Part shown: in pieces, positions 25,257 through 36,485 of the stretch | Layout of the letters: the number at the start of each line of letters is the position of its first letter | How positions within the stretch are numbered: the stretch's first letter is position 1 | Origin: Ailurus styani | Taxonomy: Eukaryota > Chordata > Mammalia > Carnivora > Ailuridae | DNA: 64,000 nt | Direction of reading: 5' to 3' | Assembly: GCA_002007465.1 (NCBI GenBank) | Contig: LNAC01001228.1 | Location: 32,652 to 96,651 of the forward strand | The notes under the pieces: generated by a model | The model's input: only the letters and a program-made list of their open reading frames with translations | What the model was told of the DNA's origin: nothing | The model's database searches: none | Made by a program: the position numbers and the translations under genes

Positions 25257-26463
25257 GCTCCATTTGCTGTCTTACAGAATCATGAGAAAATACTAAAGCA
25301 TTATTCAAATCATTACGTTTTACACTAGTTTGTATGTAGAAAAAGTTGACTGAGAAAACTTCCTTCACAAAAAATTCTATTTCCTAGTGATCTCTTAGTG
25401 CTCTTGTGGCTCACAGGCTCTCCAAACCCACACTGCCACAGGGAGAAGGTTGGATGAATGAGGGAAAAGCTATAGGCCATCCCTGGCCCAGCATGATTAA
25501 TATTTGCCAGTATAGAGTCGCTATTGTTTGTGAATATTGCCATGTGCCAGGCACTGGACCGTATTTAAACCTTATAATTTGCACTTATTTATCATTTCAT
25601 TTCATCATATACTATCACGTAATGGTTTTCATCCCCTTTTATAGAAAAGTACACAAAGGCTCATATATTTTGAGTGACTTGTCCAAGATGATGTAGTGTT
25701 GAACACTCATTTATTTGATGACAAAGTCTGTCCTCTGCTTACTTCTGCTGCTCTGGACTCAGTTAAAGTGAAGCATCTTTACCATCTGCAAGATGGGAGA
25801 GGCTTTGGTCTTTTTAGTAAAACTTCACCAATGCATAATAACTAGGGTTAGGACAGGGCAAAAGAGTTGAAAGTCAGAGCTAAAGAATTTGAAAATACAC
25901 AAGTCCCTAGAAAATGTTATAAATGTTAATTAGAACTCACCTACATTCTATCTAGTTTCTTAGAGGGCTTCTAATGATGCCAGTTATAATGACACATTGC
26001 ATTTATATTAATAATTTTAAGTTAAATCAATGGAGGAAATTAGTGCTTTTTGAGAAAATTAGTAGACAAAGTAATATTTTAAACTCCAAAGTTGATTTCT
26101 ACCATTAATTTATTAAAAAAAAAAGGGCCTTTCCTTTTCCTTTCAGACAGCGGTAACAAATTAGTTTTTGTCAAAAATGGTGCACCATTCCTCTGACACT
26201 AATTCACTACTAATTTTACCTTACGTTAAAATTATGACCTGAAGACCGAAGTGAGTAGAACAGCTTCCTTGGTTGACAACAGGAGGAGGTGAGACACAGA
26301 ATCAGGTTACAGACAGAGCTCATCTTCTCTTAGTTAATGACATGGACTTGTTTGGGACTTCAACATTCCCCAGGGTTTGAGATCTGAAACTGGACCTTCA
26401 ACTTCCCATCCAAGATGCAATTCTGATCCGCAGGGCAGACAGTGTAATTCCCTAATTTGAGTT
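25257..26463. other. Non-coding with a MIR-like piece
   Basis: Around 25540-25735 the words catgtgccaggcactgg, cttttatagaaaagtac and gtgacttgtccaagatg resemble an ancient MIR-type repeat. Otherwise unassigned. Confidence 0.5.
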
Positions 26464-26473
26464 GAATTTTCTT

Positions 26474-26675
26474 CTTTTTTTTTTTTTAAGATTTTATTTA
26501 TTTATTTGACAGAGAGAGAGAGATCACAAGTAGGCAGAGAGGCAGGCAGAGAGAGGGGAGGAAGCAGGCTCCCTGCTGAGCAGGGAGCCCGATGCGGGAC
26601 TCGATCCCAGGACCCTGAGATCATGACCTGAGCTGAAGGCAGAGGCTTTCACCCACTGAGCCACCCAGGTGCCCT
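26474..26675 (-). repeat. CAN-SINE (antisense, full length)
   Basis: Poly-T, then reversed body and head ending cacccaggtgccc. Flanking gaattttctt (26464) and aaattttctt (26676) are the target-site copies. Confidence 0.92.
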
Positions 26676-26846
26676 AAATTTTCTTTAAAAATGGTTTTAA
26701 TAGTTAAAATTCTGAGTATCATTAAGTAATATTTTGTCCATTTGTCAATATCTTGAGTAATTTCTGCAAGGAAATATCAAACGTTCAAAACACCCGAAGT
26801 TAAACCAATGAATCACTGAAGTAGTAATTAGTAAAAATTTATTGTA

Positions 26847-27242
26847 TGTTGGGCCAACAGGGTCCAGGGAACTGAGGAAGTCACAAGATGGCGGATGACC
26901 GGCTGTCTTACCGCCCCGCCCTGGGGCTGCTCGGGACCCCCCCACCCCCGCCCTCATAAGCTTCCACGTCTCAAAAGACCGCCAAGGCCAGAGCTTCCGC
27001 GGGAAACCGAGGGGGTAAACTCCATCCAATCTCCTACCAATTATGGTCATGTTCCCCCGTTTCTGCCCACACCCCATAAAAATCCCTGCGCATCCTCCCT
27101 GGGCTCGACTTCCCCTACTCCCTTATCTCGGAGTCGCGGAACCTCACTGGAGGGCATCTCTATTAAAAATTCCCCTTGTGCCTATTCTTCTGGTGCTTTG
27201 TTTAATCCGTCCTTACTGGGAGGGCTACTGGGAAACCTTACA
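26847..27242 (+). mobile_element. Solo LTR, GC-rich class (ERV family 2)
   Basis: Starts TGTTGGGCC, with a YY1-like acaagatggcgg at 26883, TATA-like ccataaaaatcc at about 27074, poly(A)-like attaaa at 27162, and ends near TTACA. Layout is that of a class I ERV LTR. The flanks show no clear 4-5 base duplication, so the ends are approximate. Reading frames through it are fortuitous. Confidence 0.7.
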
Positions 27243-28342
27243 TCGTGCACATGCCAAAAAGACAGTTTGCAAATCAGAAGCATTTAAACCAGAAGGTGGA
27301 AGGAGGCTCAGGGGTCTCTTGTTACAAAGTAGCTTCTGTTATAAGAAAGCAGTGACTACTTATTCTTCACAGGGATTGCCTACAATATTACAGTTTTCAG
27401 CAGTTGCCTCATATCAACCATGGGAAGCAGTTCAACTTCCTTTGTCATTCCAAAGACACAAGCAAGAAATGATCCAGTTAGCCTTGTAAAATAACCTAAA
27501 TTAAGATCTGTTTGTATGTCTAAACTGGTTTTGTCTCTTTAGGGTATTTTTGAGGCCAGCTCCATTTATTTATTTTAACAGTACAAAGCAGTTAAGTCTG
27601 GATCCAGGAAAAGCATAGAAACGTGTTATTTCCTGCACAGAATAAAGGATGCTGCATGGTAAATGAGGCATGCTTCAGTGGAACCTCAGAATCCCTCTTG
27701 ATCCATAATGACACAGACTTGAAAGACCAAATCCACCCATAGGGCCAAATATCTATCCTAATTATCTTAGGACTCTGTATTCTGAATCCACACAGGAAAC
27801 TCCCAACTCCTACAAAGACTCATGGCTTATATATCCTTGTCACATTTCAGCCCTGCAGTAACCACCTATGTGACCCTGAGCAAATTCCTCCACCTTTCTG
27901 CAACTCAATATCCTCCTTGACAAGTGGGGATGATATTAGTGTAGTAGAGGTATAGTGGGAACCCTAGGAATTTTTCATTCCAACTGCGGTGTATTCCTCA
28001 CAGCACCCTGATGAGCTGCTGTTGATGCCTCCAGCCAAAGACCATCAGGAGCACACCTGTGGATGAACAAGTTGGTTTTATTGTTCATTGTGGTGAGGGA
28101 AAAAACTCATGGAGAATCATGGGGCATCTCAGTAAGAGGGTGTTGGAACCAAAGAGCAGAACCAGCAGGAACTATCCAGTAAGAGAATTCTTGCGAGGAG
28201 GTAGTTTACACAATTGTAGGGTGCACTAGGCAAATTCGATCCACAGGGCTGGCCATTGTCAGGAAAGGCAGACTGTGACTCTGGGCATAGGCAGGTGCTA
28301 CAGCCCACAGTGCAATCTCTTCTCAGGGAAGCCTCATCTCTG
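27243..28342. other. Non-coding with MIR core near 27855
   Basis: 27855-27960 contains the MIR words acctatgtgaccctgagcaa and caagtggggatgat. The rest is unassigned. Confidence 0.5.
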
Positions 28343-28487
28343 CTCTTCTTTTTTTTTTTTTTTTTCCCAATTGGCTTCACACCTGGCAGGGAGCCCAACA
28401 TGAGGCTTAAATTACTGACCCTGAGATTAAGACCTGAGCTAAAATCAAGAGCCAGCTGCTTAACCCACTTAGCCAGCCAGGAGCCCA
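28343..28487 (-). repeat. CAN-SINE (antisense, older subfamily)
   Basis: Poly-T followed by gggagcccaacatgaggctt and ccctgagattaagacctgag in the reversed order of the short subfamily, ending at ccagccaggagccc. Confidence 0.8.
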
Positions 28488-30140
28488 CAGCTCTGCTCTG
28501 AAGACTTTACAGCTAGTTGGTTCTGACTCATCCAGACTATTTAGAAAGACCTCTCTTACCTAAACTCAACTGATCATGGATTATGATCACATCTCCAAAG
28601 TATTTTCAGAGCAACACCCACATTAATGTTTGATGGGATAACTGAGGACTAGAGCCTAACCAACACATGAAACTGACAATTTAACTACTATAGGTTTTCT
28701 GCCTGTGTTAGGTAATTTTGAGGAGGATTTAGAAAGAGGGACTCTTCTCTTAGTTGGATGGTTAGGAAGTACATGGTGGGATGGGATAATTCTACAATTG
28801 GGCATCTTAATAAATCTTACCTAGAAGGAAGGAAGACCAGACTGGGTTAGCTAAAGCTCTAACTGGTAATGAAGCAGAAGGCAGTCACATCATCTAGGGA
28901 AGAAGGATGGTTGGTCATTTTTGTGGCTTCGACAATGTTTGTGTTTTGTCTGCGGTCAGGCATGATTACTGAGTGGCCTTGTGTTCTGTCTTGATCCACC
29001 CTGGTCACTGAGTGGCTGTCTGGTACTGCTATCCTATGACTTTTTTTTATTTTCACCAGGAAAACACCAGAACCTGGCTGTGAGCTGTGGACCAGCTCCT
29101 GGCAACACCACGGCCTCCTTAATAGTACCAGGCGGCTGCCAGATGCCAGGGCTTTTCCTGTCTCACTCTTCCTACAGTCTCTATCATCATGAGGTATGAC
29201 AGTGTGCTGAGAAACAGAAGGTCATCTAACAGGTACAGAGAGATCAACTCTAAGTGGAACACCCATTAACTTGAGCCTTCCAAAACACACAGAAAATCAA
29301 TTCTTGTAGAAAAAAGTCTTCCTCTAATGACTGCCTTTGACATTAGCTCAATTCCTAGTCCCTCACAAATATCTGGACTATGTGGCAGGATAAAGAATAT
29401 GAATATTCATTCATATTCCAATTTCTAAGTCATAGCAATTCTCATTTTGCCCTCAACGTTTGACTTACAATCTTAATTGTAAAAAAATTTAAAAACTAAA
29501 AATCATACAGTGAGGCAGCCCAAGCTGTCTTTCCAAATTCCCTTTAAATGTAGATAGAGGTAAAACAGAGAGCACAGAGAATATTCTAGACAGGGAAAAA
29601 TTGAGGTGAAAGGTGAAGCCATTACTGTAGGCAGCATTCATGACTTCATGACTTCTTTTATTGTCCTAGGTGCAAATATGGGGCTTTTGAGAACAAGAGA
29701 AGAACTTAATTCAACTGGATTTATGTAAGTAGAAAGGCAAAGGTATCCCTTGACCACCACCAGCAGAAATACCCAAGGCAGGTAAATCAAAATTTGGAAA
29801 ATTTTACATGCACTATGGAAGCAAAAAAGAAAGAAAATTAATCCATATTCAGAGGCCAGAAAAAGGGGTGGAGTTAGGGATTGCCAGGGAGGGAATCGAT
29901 TGATGGGAGAATTTTTGGAGATTGTAACCCAGAAAAGCCTGAAGAACACCACATTAGTGATGATATCTATACATGGAGCTACTCAGAAATTCCCACCCTT
30001 CTTGCCACCAGTAAGTATACACACCCATAAGAGGATTCTGATTTAATATCTTCCCTCCTTTCCTAGATAATTTCCCCAGGAGGCTACCTCAGAACAAGGG
30101 GATTTCCCAAACCCTCCCTGGCTTCTCAGTACAAGCTCTT
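28488..30140. other. DQA upstream region, unassigned
   Basis: Non-coding sequence leading to the DQA promoter. No repeat or exon recognised; frames at 28859-29199 and 29638-29952 are unsupported. Confidence 0.5.
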
Positions 30141-30190
30141 CATCTGGCAACAGAAGTGTCATCAGAGGGGATTTTTCTGATTGGTCAGAA
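30141..30190 (+). promoter_or_regulatory. DQA: DQA class II promoter: X1/X2 boxes and Y box
   Basis: Upstream of the DQA ATG. The X1 box (RFX site) reads ctggcaacagaagt at 30144-30157, followed by an X2/CRE-like tgtcatca at 30157-30164. The Y box, an inverted CCAAT (CTGATTGG, NF-Y site), is at 30177-30184, 118 bases before the ATG. This order and spacing is the class II SXY module that recruits RFX, CREB, NF-Y and then CIITA, so expression is expected in antigen-presenting cells and after interferon-gamma. I could not place the upstream S/W box with confidence, and I see no strong TATA box. Confidence 0.8.
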
Positions 30191-30301
30191 CCTAACCTGG
30201 CAGGGTTTGGTTTGGGTGTCTTTAGATTCCCTTCTCAGTTGGGTTCTTACCACTGCCCTGCAACTCAGAACAGCAACTGCAGAGACCACATTGGAAAAAG
30301 G

Positions 30302-30383
30302 ATGACCCTAAACAGAGTTCTGATTCTGGGCACTCTTGCCCTGACCACCATGACGAGCCCTGGTGGAACTGAAGACATTGTGG
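30302..30383 (+). CDS. DQA: DQA exon 1: signal peptide and mature N-terminus
   Basis: Begins at ATG 30302 ([17 protein letters not shown]...) and ends in GACATTGTG plus the first base of an Ala codon, followed by the donor gtgagt at 30384. The start is preferred because the hydrophobic leader and the mature start EDIV align with known DQA chains. An in-frame upstream ATG at 30212 would add 30 residues not seen in the family and lies close to the Y box. Length 82 bases is the usual DQA exon 1 coding length. Confidence 0.95.
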
Positions 30384-31480
30384 GTGAGTGCACAGCTGAC
30401 AGATGTAGGGACTAGACTTGGGAAAAGGAGTTGGAAGGGGAAAAATAGAGATTGGCATAGAAATAGCAGAGACTCCTCAAAGGTGTTCTCAATATTAAGC
30501 AGATCTAAAAATTATGGCCATTCCTCCTTCAGGAAATTCGATACCCAACCCACTCTCTCTGCTTCCTGTGCTAATGCAGAGTTCATCAAGGACATTATTC
30601 CTTTCTAATATCAGATCCAGTGAATATAGCCTGCAGGGCTCGATGGCATTCATTTATGATTGCCTCAAAGATTAGGGACGTTTCCACGAATGGATGTTTT
30701 GTTACTAAAAATTCATGAACTCTTGTTCTCAAATGTCTCTAAAAACATTGTGAAGCTTTTTATGTTTCTTCTGTAGTCTCATTTTGGGTAAAGAGTTCCA
30801 TAAATTATCTATACCATGTAGATATAAAGAAGGGTGTCCTCTTCTTTGTCTCAGATTCACACACATTTTTATACTGCAAACTGGCACAGGGGGTGAGAGT
30901 TAGTAAACAAGCCCAGCTGAATACCTTTAGACAAGTTATTCTACCACATGACCTCATGTATGTCACTTCACAAATAATCAAGTAAAGTATGTATTTAGAA
31001 ATACTTTTCCAATAATGAAGAGATATAAATGTCAACGATCATTCTTGTTTCTTAATTGTTACTATAACAGGTATGGCTTAATAATTTTTTAAATTTTATT
31101 CCAGAATGGTTAACATATAGTGTTATGTTAGTTTCAGGTGTACAATATAGTGATTCAACAATTCTATGCATTACTCAGTGCTCATCATGATAAGTGTACT
31201 CTTAATCCCCTTCACCTGTTTTAACCATCCACCCACCCACCTGCCCTCTGGTAACCATCAATTTGTTCCCTACAGTTAAGGGTCTGTTTTTTGATTTGTC
31301 TCTTTTTTATTTGTTCATTAGTTTTGTTTCTTAAACTCCACAAATGAGTGAAATCACATGGTCATTGTCCTTGAATGATTATTTCTCTGAGCATTACATA
31401 CTATCTAGTTTCATCCAGGTTGTTGCAATGGCAAAATTTCATTCTTTTTATCACTGACTAATATTCTATTGTGTGTGTAT

Positions 31481-31523
<43 letters not shown>

Positions 31524-34500
31524 TATAAACACACAGATCTTCTTTATCCATTTATCTAACAATGGATATGGGCGGCTTCCAGAATTTTTTTTCTTTAACA
31601 AAGTAGACAATATTTTTATATTTATATTAAAATTGAGAAATTTATGGTGAAAAACTTGGTTAATTAAATTATATTAGTCTCAAATTGTCAACTCAAATGA
31701 CCTGTCTTTCATTTTACCCAATGGAGACCCTTAAAAGGAAAATGGGGCAAGTAAACACTAATTATATCAAAACCAAAGTAGAAAAAACAAATGTTAAGAG
31801 GGAAAGTGAAATGGAGTGTATTGTAATTTTCACCAACTTTGTTAACCATGACTGTTCCTGTTCTAATTTCATTTGCTGGTGGAAGTTTCACTTACTTCTC
31901 CAGAGAACTTCCAATTTCCTTTCCTCAATGTCACACCAGAGCACCCTGCTCAGGTTCAACTTATCCATTATGTACAGTAAGCACAGTGACACAATGAAAA
32001 TTTTTTAATTTTCTTTAAAATTACAAGAAAAAATGAGCTTTTAGAGTAGAAGAAAGTGTTTTGATTTTTAATACAGCCTGAATTTTATTTGTCTTTGTAC
32101 CAGTATAGTCACAAAATATGATTTTTAATATTTTATGAAAAAAAGGGGACCCAATAGTGCTTAGGTTCACAAGTCATAAGACAGCCTTGTTTACTACTGA
32201 TTACTTCCATTATCATTCTACTACCTCTGTGTCAGTCTCCACTCCCCCAAATTTCTGTGATCCTCAAGAATAGCAATTGACATTCAGTATACACTTTTGA
32301 GCACACAGTGAGATAGCTTTTGGGGATTCAAAGGTGAAAAGACAAACTATCTGCCCCCTGGTGCAGGAAAGCAGAAGGACCATTGCTGAGCAGCACTGTG
32401 GACCCAGCTGAGATGGAAAATACAAAAGTGAACTGGTTCCAGCTGGCCCAGCAGTGTGATGTTCATCAACAGTTGACAACCCAAGACAAGTACCAGATGA
32501 AAATAATAAATGCATATATTCATGTTTGAAAAAGGAGTCAAGGATAAAGTATAGAGGATAAAGAGGGGTTGTTGGAGGGCCATTTAAGTAATCAACCAAG
32601 GGGGTCATACTGGACGGGGAAGAGAGTGAGTTGGATGAGGTACAGATAAATCTGGAGCACAAGACACAGTGATGGAGGTGCTGGGGGTTATAATCTGGTC
32701 AGAACATGTTCAATGAGAAAACTTAGCTAAAATGTTGGTAACTAAGCGGGAACTTGGAGAAGGAATTGGAAGTGTCCAGGAAATCTGTAAAGATAACTTC
32801 GTTTCAAGGAGAAAGGCTCCTTCAAAGACCAAGGAACACAATTGAATAATATTCTTTGGTTTGACTGGCAGATGAGGTATTTGCAGAGGAAATGGGACCA
32901 TAAGACTGCTGCTGTTCCCTTGAAGGACTCACCACAGCTTCCTGTCTTTGTTCCTGTACTCACTTGACTCTCTCAGCAGCAACAAGCTCCTTGATAACTG
33001 AAACCATGCTGATTAGTGTTTTACTCCCTGCTCCTCATGATGTCTGACATCTTGTTGATATTCAGTAAACAAGGAAGAACATGAAGAGGATAGGATTTAA
33101 AAAAAAAAAAGCCTCATATTTCTTCACAAAATTGTCCAGTTAGGCTCATTGTGTGGAGTCCTACTGCTACCGTTCTACTTTGGCATCCTCATACAACTAC
33201 ATTCTCCATTTGAGGAAAAGGGCCATAGTTTACCTGGAGCTCTCAATAGACAGAAATGTTGAGTCAGAATAAGGAGACAGGTTTAGTAACATCCTCTAAG
33301 GGGTGGGGGGAGAGCAGTGGGTGTGACAGATATCTAAAATGTAATAAAGCTTCCATTTTGCCTTTCTGATAAAATCAACTGCTCTCCTCTGAGGTTTATT
33401 ATTGTTAACAAAACAGAGACCTTAGGAGCATTGTTTATTTTTTATATATTTTGTAGTATTATTACTGTCCTTGTCATAGTCTCTTATATCTTACAATAGT
33501 TAGAAAAACAATAAGGTCCTGTGTGCTCATCTTAGAAAGACAAGAGGAAAAAGGAGGAGGAGGAGGAGAAGGAGGAGGGGGAGGAGGAGGAGGAAAGAAG
33601 GAAGGAATACCTGTATAGAAAATGTTCTGTTCTGAGATGAATGGATAAAGAAGATGTGGTATATATATACAATGGAATACTATGCAGCTATCAAAAGAAA
33701 TGAAATCTTGCCATTTGCAATGACATGGATGGAACTGGAGGGTATTATGCTGAGTGAAATAAGTCAATCAGAGAAAGACAATTATCATATGATCTCTCTG
33801 ATATGAGGAACTTGAGGGGCAGGGTGGGGGGTGGTGGGGGGTAGGGAGGGAAAAATAATGAAACAAGATGGGATGGGGAAGGAGACAAACCATAAGAGAC
33901 TTCTAATCTCATAAAACNNNNNNNNNNNNNNNNNNNNNNNNNNNNNNNNNNNNNNNNNNNNNNNNNNNNNNNNNNNNNNNNNNNNNNNNNNNNNNNNNNN
34001 NNNNNNNNNNNNNNNNNNNNNNNNNNACATGGATGGAACTGGAGGGTATTATGCTGAGCGAAATAAGTCAATCAGAGAAAGACAATTATCATATGATCTC
34101 TCTGATATGAGGAACTGGAGGGGCAGGGTTGGGGGTCGTGGGGGGTAGGGAGGGAAAAATAATGAAACAAGATGGGATGGGGAAGGAGACAAACCATAAG
34201 AGACTCCTAATCTCACAAAACAAACTGAGGGTTACTGGGGGGTGGGAGGGTAGGGATAGGGTGGATGGGTTATGGACATTGGGGAGGGTTTGTGCTTTGG
34301 TGAATGCTGTGAAAGATGTAAGCCTGATGATTCACAGACCTGTACCCCTTGGGCAAAGAATAAAAATAAAATTAAAAAAAAAAAAGAAAAAGAAAAGAAA
34401 ATGTTCCGTTCTGAACCAGTCCTGAGGGAGGGAGGAATCAAAATGTATTTGTTATTAACTGATGAAAAAATTAAGTAAGAGATAAAACTTATGAAGCAGA

Positions 34501-36485
34501 GGGAAATAAACTCAATCTCTGAGAAAGGAAGCTAAAACCGTGATCATTTGTTCATTCCTTTTTTCATTTCATTATGTTTATCATAAATGTACTGGGTGTG
34601 CCAGGTGCTGAGCTAAGCGCACAGGGAATAGCAGTAAACAAAGCTGTGGAAATTCTGTCCTCATGGAGCCTACGTAACAGTGGAAAATCAGACTGCATTC
34701 TAACTGAACAGATACCAACACTGAGGGAAAGAAAGCAGGAAAATTTTCCTAAAGACTATGCCAAAGGGGGCACCTGGGTGGCTCAGTCACTTGAGTGACT
34801 GACTCTTGGTTTCAGCTCAGGTTATGATCTCACAGGTGGTGAGATCCAGCCTGGAATTGGGCTCTGTGCTCAGCGTGGAGTCTGCTGGAGACTCTTTCCC
34901 TCTGGCCTTTCCTCCACTTGTACACTCTCTCTCTCTCTCTTTTAAATATATAAATGAATCTTGAAGAAAAAAAAAAAGACACTGCCAAAGATGAAGCCCA
35001 CAATATTTGAAAGCCAGATTAGTTTCTTCTGTCACTCAGTTTAATAAGGTTCTTTTCTCCCTGTTTTTTGCTTGCTACTCACTCTGATCAGCTGACCATG
35101 TTGCTTCCTATGGCTTAGAAGTCTACCAGTCTTATGGTCCCTCTGGCCAATTTACCTTTGAATTTGACGGAGATGAGGAATTCTATGTGGACCTGAAGAA
35201 GAAGGAAACTGTCTGGCGGCTGCCTGTGTTTAGCACATTTGGAGGTTTTGACCCACAAGACGCACTGAGTGAAATGGCTACAATAAATCAAGATTTGAAC
35301 ATCCTGACTCAACGCTTCAACTATACGGCTGCTACCAATGGTATGTGTCCACCACTCTGCTACTCTTTACTGAATCTATCCATACATATCAGGTCTCATT
35401 CCCTTTCTCCCTAGTGATAGATACCTTGACTACTTTCCAAGGATCTTTCCCCAGATCTTCTCATAGTAATTGAACTTCTCGTAGTAACTGAACACTCATC
35501 CTCTGCCATCTCAAAACTGAAATATTGCCATGTAATACAAGGATCCTTACTCCCATACCATGTTCCTTGAACCCCTCAAGGAGAAGTCCTATAGATCTGC
35601 CGCTTTAATAATCATGCCCACAGAGGGAAGGGCACAAGGATAAAGTATAGGCAGTGTGTAGATAGCATTTCCCAAGCAGAAGGTAAGTAAGAATTCTTCT
35701 ACCATCAGATGGGGAACTGTTGGTAGGAGGGCTATTGCAGGACACAGTGCAGAACTTTGGGGAAGAGCTCTTTGCAATTCATACCAGTGCTGCTTCCTCA
35801 CCACAGAGGTTCCTGAGACGACTGTGTTTCCCAAGTCTCCTGTGTTGCTGGGTGAGCCCAACACCCTCATCTGTCTTGTGGACAACATCTTTCCTCCTGT
35901 GATCAATGTCACATGGTTGAAGAATGGGCACTCAGTCACAGTAGGTGTTTCTGAAACCAGCTTCCTCTCCAAGAAGGATCATTCCTTCTTAAAGATCAGT
36001 TACCTCACCTTCCTCCCTTCTGCTGATGATATTTATGACTGCAAGGTGGAGCACTGGGGCCTGGATGAGCCACTTCTGAAACACTGGGGTATGTATGAAT
36101 TCCGCCCCCTTGGAACTTTATTTCTCTATCAAGTTCAGAATATCCTGCCTTTTAGCCTGTTAATCTCATGTTTTCCACACTTCAAAGGTTTAAAATAATA
36201 GGCTTTACGCTTTCCTAACCATGGTACCCTGAGTCCTCATAGGATGAAAACCACCCCTCCTGTTCCATCCCACACATATGTACATGAACCAACACTCTGT
36301 ATTCTGACTTCCACAATCTCATTTTCACAGAACCTGAAATTCCAGCCCCTATGTCAGAGCTGACAGAGACTGTGGTCTGTGCCCTGGGGTTGACTGTGGG
36401 CCTCGTGGGCATTGTGGTAGGCACTGTCTTCATTATCCAAGGCCTGCGCTCAAATGGTGCTTCCAGACATCAAGGGCCTTTATGA
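30302..36485 (+). CDS. DQA: MHC class II DQ alpha chain (complete, 4 coding exons)
   Basis: Membrane-bound alpha chain of the class II DQ heterodimer, which presents endosomal peptides to CD4 T cells. Coding exons are 30302-30383, 35092-35340, 35807-36088 and 36331-36485 (82, 249, 282 and 155 bases), all with GT/AG introns in phase 1; together they give 255 residues with no internal stop, the usual DQA length. In order the protein has a hydrophobic signal peptide (about residues 1-23), an alpha-1 peptide-binding domain (to about 110), an Ig-like alpha-2 domain (111-204), a connecting peptide, a transmembrane segment (about 219-240) and a short tail ending RHQGPL. Cys133 and Cys189 form the Ig disulfide pair; sequons lie at Asn104 and Asn144. 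The alpha-2 domain and tail read as DQA rather than DRA or DPA. The exon structure is intact and the gene looks functional. Symbol is by family; the exact paralogue number in this species cannot be judged. Confidence 0.97.
31085..31585 (-). mobile_element. L1 3' end in DQA intron 1 (antisense)
   Basis: Reversed L1 3' UTR (gtttcaggtgtacaatatag, gctcatcatgataagtgtac) running toward ORF2 C-terminal sequence. Contains a TG microsatellite. Confidence 0.8.
31471..31523. repeat. (TG)n microsatellite in DQA intron 1
   Basis: About 24 TG units with two TA interruptions; a likely length-variable marker inside the locus. Confidence 0.95.
31590..33545. other. DQA intron 1, unassigned part
   Basis: Intronic sequence without recognisable repeats or exons. 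Short frames have no domain match. Confidence 0.5.
33548..33606. repeat. (GGA)n polypurine microsatellite
   Basis: Roughly 57 bases of GGA/GAG-rich strand-asymmetric repeat; its complement gives a spurious poly-proline frame. Confidence 0.95.
33636..34396 (+). mobile_element. Young 5'-truncated L1 in DQA intron 1, with gap
   Basis: L1 ORF2 end and 3' UTR closely matching the copy at 40321-40755. Target-site copies gaaaatgttctgttctga (33618-33635) and gaaaatgttccgttctga (34397-34414) differ at one base. A run of N (33918-34026) splits it, and the 195 bases before the gap are repeated after it. Confidence 0.9.
33918..34026. other. Assembly gap (109 N)
   Basis: Run of N inside the intronic L1. 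The flanks are near-duplicates, so its true length may be zero or negative. Confidence 0.99.
34565..34715 (+). repeat. L2-type ancient repeat
   Basis: Words gtgccaggtgctgagctaag, ggaatagcagtaaacaaag and cctcatggagcctacgtaac are the common mammalian L2 3' signature. Confidence 0.65.
34767..34974 (+). repeat. CAN-SINE in DQA intron 1
   Basis: Target-site copies aaagactatgccaaag (34751-34766) and aaagacactgccaaag (34975-34990). It ends about 115 bases before DQA exon 2. Confidence 0.92.
35092..35340 (+). CDS. DQA: DQA exon 2: alpha-1 peptide-binding domain
   Basis: Acceptor ag at 35090-35091, donor gt at 35341. 249 bases, phase 1 at both ends, encoding residues 28-110. Readable family landmarks are ADHVASYG at the start, [12 protein letters not shown] in the sheet floor, [15 protein letters not shown], and the glycosylation site NYT before the final AATN. 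This is the polymorphic exon that forms half of the peptide groove, so allele identity depends on this stretch. Confidence 0.96.
35807..36088 (+). CDS. DQA: DQA exon 3: alpha-2 Ig-like domain
   Basis: Acceptor ccacag ending at 35806, donor gt at 36089. 282 bases encoding residues 111-204. Contains Ig-fold cysteines in [12 protein letters not shown] and [11 protein letters not shown], the sequon NVT, and the invariant stretch [10 protein letters not shown]. Conserved throughout with DQA of other mammals. Confidence 0.97.
36331..36485 (+). CDS. DQA: DQA exon 4: connecting peptide, membrane segment, tail
   Basis: Acceptor ttttcacag ending at 36330; stop TGA at 36483-36485. Encodes [13 protein letters not shown], then a roughly 22-residue membrane helix with glycine spacing ([12 protein letters not shown]), and the tail [14 protein letters not shown]. 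The exon continues as 3' UTR to a donor gt at 36506. Confidence 0.96.

Noticed and set aside
26895..27489. Overlapping frames of 130 and 148 codons
   Set aside because: They run through the GC-rich solo LTR and its flank and have no recognisable protein domain.
15760..30140. Searched for DRB exons or a DRB pseudogene left of DQA
   Set aside because: No beta-1, beta-2 or membrane exon words were found on either strand, so DRB lies outside the window.
30212..30301. Upstream in-frame ATG that would lengthen DQA by 30 residues
   Set aside because: The added residues do not resemble a DQA leader, the ATG is only 28 bases after the Y box, and the ATG at 30302 gives the normal signal peptide.
33474..33767. 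Minus-strand frame with a poly-proline run
   Set aside because: It is the complement of the (GGA)n microsatellite and an L1 piece, with no start or splice context.
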